From: an uncultured Holdemanella sp.
GTDB taxonomy: Bacteria; Bacillota_I; Bacilli_A; Erysipelotrichales; Erysipelotrichaceae
NCBI RefSeq assembly: GCF_934754935.1
Contig: NZ_CAKVJB010000005.1
Location: 13,229-77,228 of the forward strand
Direction: 5' to 3'
DNA: 64,000 nucleotides
In this document: piece by piece, positions 60,019 to 64,000 of the stretch
Layout of the letters: each line of letters begins with the position of its first letter
Numbering within the stretch: position 1 is the first letter of the stretch
The notes under the pieces: generated by a model
Seen by the model: the letters and a program-made list of their open reading frames with translations, nothing else
Told to the model about the DNA's origin: nothing
Database searches by the model: none
Position numbers and translations under genes: made by a program

Positions 60019-60866
60019 TGAGTACATATCATTCATTGATCAATGAAGGTAAGGAACGTCTTTACAAAGCTGGTCAAGGCGAACAGGCAGCTCAACTTTT
60101 CATGGTGGAATTATGTCGTCAAAAAGATATCAATCTATATATTTCTATGGATGAAGAAGCAAATGAACAAATTCAAACAGATTATCTAGAAGGAATTCAT
60201 TTAATGGAAAATGGTGAACCATTAGGATATGTATTAGGATACGAATGTTTTTATGGATATGATTTTATCGTGAATGAAGACGTTTTGATTCCTAGACCCG
60301 AAACAGAAGAACTTGTAGGACTTGTATTATCTAAGTTTGATGATCACTTTGCCGATAAAGATCATGTCAATGTATTTGATGTGGCAACAGGATCCGGTGC
60401 AATTGGTATTACTTTAAATCTTGAAGAGCCTAAGATGGATGTGATTGCTTCAGATATTTCAAAGGAAGCTTTAGTGGTTGCACAAAAGAACAATGAAAAA
60501 CTGGGGGCAAATGTAAACTTCATTTGTGGATGTATGTTAGATCCATTTGTAGATCGCAATTTACATTGTGATATTTTAGTTTGTAACCCACCATATATTC
60601 CGAGTGAAGAAAAGATGGAACAGAGTGTTGTGGATTATGAACCACATGTAGCTTTATTTGGTGGTAATGATGGCTTGAAATTCTATCGTGATGTATTTGA
60701 AAAAGCACATCTTGTATTGAATGAAAAAGCGTTCCTTGCCTTTGAAATGGGTTGGGATCAAGGTGAAGCTTTATCAAATTTAGCTCGTGAATACTTCGCT
60801 TCAGCAACGATTACTGTACATAAAGATATGTCAGGAAAAGATCGTATGTTGACGATTGAATTATAA
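60018..60866 (+). CDS. prmC: release factor glutamine methyltransferase
   Basis: PrmC methylates the Gln of the GGQ motif in RF1 and RF2. The 282-residue protein has YVLGYECFYGYDFIVNEDVLIPRPETEELV (N-terminal substrate region), the SAM loop FDVATGSGAIGITL and the catalytic LVCNPPYIPSEE (NPPY). It is translationally coupled to prfA through a one-base TAATG overlap. Confidence 0.96.
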   Translation: MSTYHSLINEGKERLYKAGQGEQAAQLFMVELCRQKDINLYISMDEEANEQIQTDYLEGIHLMENGEPLGYVLGYECFYGYDFIVNEDVLIPRPETEELVGLVLSKFDDHFADKDHVNVFDVATGSGAIGITLNLEEPKMDVIASDISKEALVVAQKNNEKLGANVNFICGCMLDPFVDRNLHCDILVCNPPYIPSEEKMEQSVVDYEPHVALFGGNDGLKFYRDVFEKAHLVLNEKAFLAFEMGWDQGEALSNLAREYFASATITVHKDMSGKDRMLTIEL

Positions 60867-60890
60867 TTAAAATTTCTTGAGCAATACTTT

Positions 60891-60919
60891 TGAAATATTA
60901 AAATGAATATGCGATAGTA
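60891..60919 (+). promoter_or_regulatory. promoter of the rubrerythrin gene
   Basis: TTGAAA (60891-60896), 17-base spacer, GATAGT (60914-60919). A PerR-like operator was looked for and not clearly seen. Confidence 0.5.
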
Positions 60920-60962
60920 TATACATAAGAGGAAATAGTATATTTCAAGAGGAGGATAATTT

Positions 60963-61532
60963 ATGAAATATAGATGCTTAATTTGTGGACACATTTATGA
61001 TGAGGAAAAGGAAGGCGTAAAATTCGCTGATCTTCCTGCTGATTGGAAATGTCCAACTTGTAAACAACCAAAAGAAAAATTTGTTCCAGTAGAAGACGAA
61101 ATGACTTGGGCTGCTGAACACGTAGTAGGAGTCGCAAAAGATGTTGATGAAGACATTAAAAACGATTTACGTGCTAACTTCGAAGGTGAATGCTCAGAAG
61201 TAGGTATGTACTTGGCAATGGCAAGAGTTGCTCATAGAGAAGGATATCCAGAAGTTGGATTGTATTATGAAAAAGCGGCTTGGGAAGAAGCAGAACATGC
61301 TGCAAAATTTGCTGAATTATTAGGTGAAGTTGTTACAGATTCAACTAAGAAAAACCTTGAAATGCGTGTAGAAGCTGAAAATGGGGCTACTGCAGGTAAA
61401 GTAGATTTAGCAACTCGTGCTAAAAAAGCAAACTTAGATGCTATTCATGATACAGTACACGAAATGGCTCGTGATGAAGCTCGTCATGGTAAGGCATTTG
61501 CTGGATTATTAAAACGTTATTTTGGTGAATAA
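60963..61532 (+). CDS. rbr: reverse rubrerythrin (rubredoxin domain first)
   Basis: The 189-residue protein has an N-terminal rubredoxin domain (Cys5-Cys8, Cys30-Cys33; DWKCPTCKQPK) and a C-terminal ferritin-like di-iron domain with EGECSEVGMYLAMARVA, WEEAEHAAKFAELLGE and MARDEARHGKAF. This reversed order is typical of anaerobic Firmicutes, where it acts as an NADH-linked peroxidase and oxygen reductase with a separate reductase. It is monocistronic. Its presence supports a strict anaerobe. Confidence 0.95.
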   Translation: MKYRCLICGHIYDEEKEGVKFADLPADWKCPTCKQPKEKFVPVEDEMTWAAEHVVGVAKDVDEDIKNDLRANFEGECSEVGMYLAMARVAHREGYPEVGLYYEKAAWEEAEHAAKFAELLGEVVTDSTKKNLEMRVEAENGATAGKVDLATRAKKANLDAIHDTVHEMARDEARHGKAFAGLLKRYFGE

Positions 61533-61541
61533 TGTATTTAG

Positions 61542-61571
61542 AAGCTTCTGAATCAATCGGAAGCTTTTTTT
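61542..61571 (+). terminator. terminator after rubrerythrin gene
   Basis: AAGCTTCTGA (61542-61551) pairs with TCGGAAGCTT (61557-61566), including one G-T pair, followed by a T run. Confidence 0.9.
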
Positions 61572-61627
61572 TCTGTTTTCGTGTATAATAAGTTGTGTCT
61601 AACGAATATATAGAAAGAAGGATCAAG

Positions 61628-62494
61628 ATGATTGGTAAGAATAGTCCATGTTGGTGTGGTTCTGGTAAAAAATATAAACATTGTCATGAAGAATGGGACA
61701 ATACAATTAATGTACTAAAACTTCAAGGTAAAATTGTTCCGAGTCATAATTTAATAAAGTCTGAAGAAGATATTAAATGGATCAAAAAAGCGGCTAAAAT
61801 CAATAATGCCATACTTGATTTAGTTGGAGAAAAAATTTGTGCGGGTATGACGACAGAAGATATTGATAAATTAGTATATGATTATACAACAAGTCATGGT
61901 GGAATTCCTGCATGTCTAGGCTACGAAGGATTCCCTAAAAGTGTTTGTACATCTATTAATAATGAAATTTGTCATGGTATTCCAAGTGAAAAAGTCGTAT
62001 TAAAAGATGGCGATATTATAAATGTAGACTGTACTACTATTGTACATAAACACTTTGCGGATGCATCTAGAATGTTCTGTATTGGTAATGTAAGTGATGA
62101 GGCAAAACGCTTAGTTGATGTAACTAAAGAATGTCTAGAAATTGGTAAAGAAGCTGTACGCCCTTGGGGATACATTGGAGATATTGGTGCTGCTATTCAA
62201 GAACATGCACATAAAAATGGTTATAGTGTTGTTGTTGATTTCTGTGGACACGGTGTAGGAAATGCCTTCCATGAAGATCCATATGTACATCATGTAGGAA
62301 TCCGTAATACAGGTATGGTTATTGCACCAGGTATGGTCTTCACAATTGAGCCGATGATCAATCAAGGAACTCGTGATTTATACATTGATAAAGATAATGG
62401 ATGGACATCTTATACGAAAGATGGAAAGTTATCAGCGCAATGGGAAAATACAATTCTAGTTACAGAAAAAGGAATTGAAGTATTAGCTTGGTAA
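61628..62494 (+). CDS. map: methionine aminopeptidase, type I with SEC-C zinc motif
   Basis: The 288-residue enzyme removes N-terminal Met from new proteins. An N-terminal SEC-C motif (PCWCGSGKKYKHCH; Cys8, Cys10, His18, Cys19) precedes the catalytic domain, which has NEICHGIPS, VDCTTIVHKHFADASRMF (metal Asp), FCGHGVGNAFHEDPYVHH and IEPMINQGT, then WENTILVTEKG (metal Glu). ATG 61628 follows AGAAGGATC; the frame continues back to a GTG at 61595 without a ribosome site. SEC-C-bearing MAPs are found in many Firmicutes. Confidence 0.94.
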   Translation: MIGKNSPCWCGSGKKYKHCHEEWDNTINVLKLQGKIVPSHNLIKSEEDIKWIKKAAKINNAILDLVGEKICAGMTTEDIDKLVYDYTTSHGGIPACLGYEGFPKSVCTSINNEICHGIPSEKVVLKDGDIINVDCTTIVHKHFADASRMFCIGNVSDEAKRLVDVTKECLEIGKEAVRPWGYIGDIGAAIQEHAHKNGYSVVVDFCGHGVGNAFHEDPYVHHVGIRNTGMVIAPGMVFTIEPMINQGTRDLYIDKDNGWTSYTKDGKLSAQWENTILVTEKGIEVLAW

Positions 62495-62520
62495 GAAGTC
62501 AATAATATGACTTCTTTTTT
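62493..62520 (+). terminator. terminator after map
   Basis: AAGAAGTCA (62493-62501) and TGACTTCTT (62508-62516) form a 9-bp stem with a 6-base loop and T4. Confidence 0.88.
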
Positions 62521-62543
62521 GATGGGGAGTTTAAAAAGGGAAT

Positions 62544-63881
62544 ATGCAAAAGAGTATGATTGAGGGGAATACTTTAAAACTCATTTTGAATTTTAGTATT
62601 CCATTATTATTAGGAAATTTATTTCAACAATTTTACAATGTTGTGGATGCGGCTATTGTTGGACAAACATTAGGTTCGAAAGCACTGGCTGCTGTAGGCG
62701 CAAGTAGTAGTGTACAGTTTTTGATTCTAGGTTTTTGTATGGGAATATGCCAAGGCTTCGCAATTATGGTTTCGCAAAGTTATGGTGCAAAAAGACTAGA
62801 TGAAATGCAGACTTATATTTATGCAGGAGCTGTATGGACAGCCATTGCAGCTTTTGTGATATCTATATTAGTGGTTGTTTATTGTGCAGACATTCTTCAT
62901 ATATTACAAGTCAATGATGAAATCTTTAATGAAGCCTATGCCTATTTAGTTGTCATATTTGCGGGAATACCATTCACATTACTTTATAATTATTTATCAG
63001 CTATTTTAAGAGCTATTGGAGATTCAAAAACACCATTTTTCTTTTTAGCTTTTTCAGCTGTTCTAAATATTGGTTTAGATTTTTTCTGTATTCTTGTTTT
63101 GAAATGGGGTTGTGCAGGAGCGGCCATCGCAACTATTTTTGCCCAAGCAGTAAGTGGTATTTTGTGCTTATTATTGATTGCGTTTAAAGTCAATGTTTTA
63201 CATGTTCCTAAATCAAGTCGTTATGTTGATAAGAAACATTCGGTTAAATTACTAGCCATGGGAGTTCCTATGGGATTACAGTTTTCAATTACAGCCATCG
63301 GTTCAATGGTCATGCAGTCGGCTAATAATGCATTAGGAACCATTTATGTATCGGGCTTCACGGCAGGTATGCGTATTAAATCATTGATGATGTGTCCATT
63401 TGATGCATTAGGCGCAGCTGTTTCTACATTCCTTTCCCAAAACTATGGAGCTTGCAAGTTAGAACGAATCCATGAAGGATACCGTAAAGGTGTAATGGTG
63501 AGCATTATATATGGTGTATTCGCATGTGTCGTAATGGTTTTCTTTGGAAGAATTTTAAGTATGATGTTTGTGAGCGCAAATGAATCACAAGTGTTAAATG
63601 CGAGTGCTTTGTATTTAAGAAGAATGGGCTATTTCTATCCTGTATTAGGCATTTTAATCACGACAAGAATGTCCGTTCAAGGCCTTGGCTATTCTGCTCG
63701 AGCCATGCTTGCAGGCTTTGTAGAAATGATTGCACGTTGCATCGTAGCCTTATGCTTTGTTCCTATTTTCAAATATAATGCGATCACATGGGCGGATCAA
63801 ACGGCGTGGATTGCAGCTACACTTGTATTGATTCCATTGTGGATCAGTGCAATACGTGCGGTTCAAAAGAAAATGCGTTGA
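62544..63881 (+). CDS. MATE family efflux transporter
   Basis: A third MATE protein, 445 residues, with twelve predicted helices. Signatures: LLLGNLFQQFYNVVDAAIVGQ, AILRAIGDSKTPFFFL, MGVPMGLQFSITAIGS and FLSQNYGACKLERIHEGY. It is nearer to the second member of the coupled pair at 45573-46910 (FFSNLFQQLYNTIDTVLVG) than to the first. Substrate unknown. It has its own terminator; only 23 bases separate it from the map terminator, so a promoter is not evident. Confidence 0.9.
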   Translation: MQKSMIEGNTLKLILNFSIPLLLGNLFQQFYNVVDAAIVGQTLGSKALAAVGASSSVQFLILGFCMGICQGFAIMVSQSYGAKRLDEMQTYIYAGAVWTAIAAFVISILVVVYCADILHILQVNDEIFNEAYAYLVVIFAGIPFTLLYNYLSAILRAIGDSKTPFFFLAFSAVLNIGLDFFCILVLKWGCAGAAIATIFAQAVSGILCLLLIAFKVNVLHVPKSSRYVDKKHSVKLLAMGVPMGLQFSITAIGSMVMQSANNALGTIYVSGFTAGMRIKSLMMCPFDALGAAVSTFLSQNYGACKLERIHEGYRKGVMVSIIYGVFACVVMVFFGRILSMMFVSANESQVLNASALYLRRMGYFYPVLGILITTRMSVQGLGYSARAMLAGFVEMIARCIVALCFVPIFKYNAITWADQTAWIAATLVLIPLWISAIRAVQKKMR

Positions 63882-63884
63882 ATT

Positions 63885-63908
63885 AGAAGTCTAACGACTT
63901 CTTTTTTT
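63885..63908 (+). terminator. terminator after the third MATE gene
   Basis: AGAAGTC (63885-63891) and GACTTCT (63896-63902) form a 7-bp stem with loop TAAC and T6. The final 90 bases to the window edge are AT-rich with no feature I can support. Confidence 0.88.
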
Positions 63909-64000
63909 GACTTTTAATGTCTTTCCTTAACTTTGTAAAAAATGTATAACTACAATTGAATTTTTGAATAAATTGTTGAAATTTCCTGTATTTATGGGAG

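Noticed and set aside
1..64000. CRISPR arrays, tRNA/rRNA genes, prophage modules, secretion or defence islands
   Set aside because: None was recognised on either strand. The only mobile or nuclease features are the TnpB element, the Rpn genes and the dispersed repeat pair.

Overview
The window is AT-rich DNA (about one third G+C by eye) from a low-GC Gram-positive bacterium. Evidence: strong AGGAGG ribosome-binding sites, TTGACA/TATAAT promoters, a T-box leader, a glmS ribozyme, an RNA polymerase delta subunit, comFA/comFC, teichoic-acid genes and a reverse rubrerythrin. Gene content and protein style fit an anaerobic gut Erysipelotrichia (Holdemanella/Catenibacterium-like); that placement is inference from style, not a search. 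TGA is used as a normal stop. No rRNA, tRNA, CRISPR array, dnaA or convincing oriC was found.

Layout. 1-2259: the 3' end of an IS605-type tnpB element with its omega-RNA/right end, inserted in a femAB-like gene that also carries a 16-bp duplication frameshift. 2271-12906: rpmH, rnpA, yidC, khpB, pth, mfd, rqcP, a Nudix hydrolase, an HD hydrolase, DUF1934, argS, rpoE (replication-origin-type and housekeeping genes). 12971-19717: wall teichoic acid export and polymerisation (tagGH, tagD, three CDP-glycerol transferases). 19754-25018: T-box-controlled YkvI-type transporter, relQ, DUF4230, rsmG, parA, parB. 25030-27064: glmS behind a self-cleaving ribozyme. 27065-34197: DUF5662 gene, a dispersed repeat, and an oppABCDF peptide importer with a small membrane protein. 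34211-43234: pepF, rpmE, an aminotransferase, comFA/comFC, a coiled-coil membrane protein, a short glmU, prs, a Spx-like protein. 43239-48311: tatD, DUF3284, a small membrane protein, a Crp/Fnr regulator, two coupled MATE transporters. 48319-56040: a divergent sugar locus (deoC, BglG/MtlR-type regulator and a TPR-like protein leftward; ascorbate-family PTS EIIA-EIIC-EIIB and a split transketolase rightward). 56069-57381: Rpn-type nuclease gene, a fragment of a second one, and the second copy of the dispersed repeat. 57382-63908: glucosaminidase, prfA-prmC, rubrerythrin, map and a third MATE protein.

How the genes work together. GlmS and GlmU feed UDP-GlcNAc to the cell wall, and TagGHD with the CDP-glycerol transferases add teichoic acid. 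Opp plus PepF take up and degrade peptides, and the T-box transporter probably senses isoleucine supply. The PTS/transketolase/deoC locus looks like a pentose-type sugar pathway of unknown substrate. The most interesting signals are: (1) competing base pairings around the glmS ribozyme that could tie self-cleavage to ribosome-site masking; (2) a zinc-finger-less TnpB whose guide would come from the femAB target; (3) a ~200-bp inverted repeat pair 30 kb apart carrying a hairpin and an SD-ATG micro-ORF; and (4) overlapping palindromes in the PTS leader.
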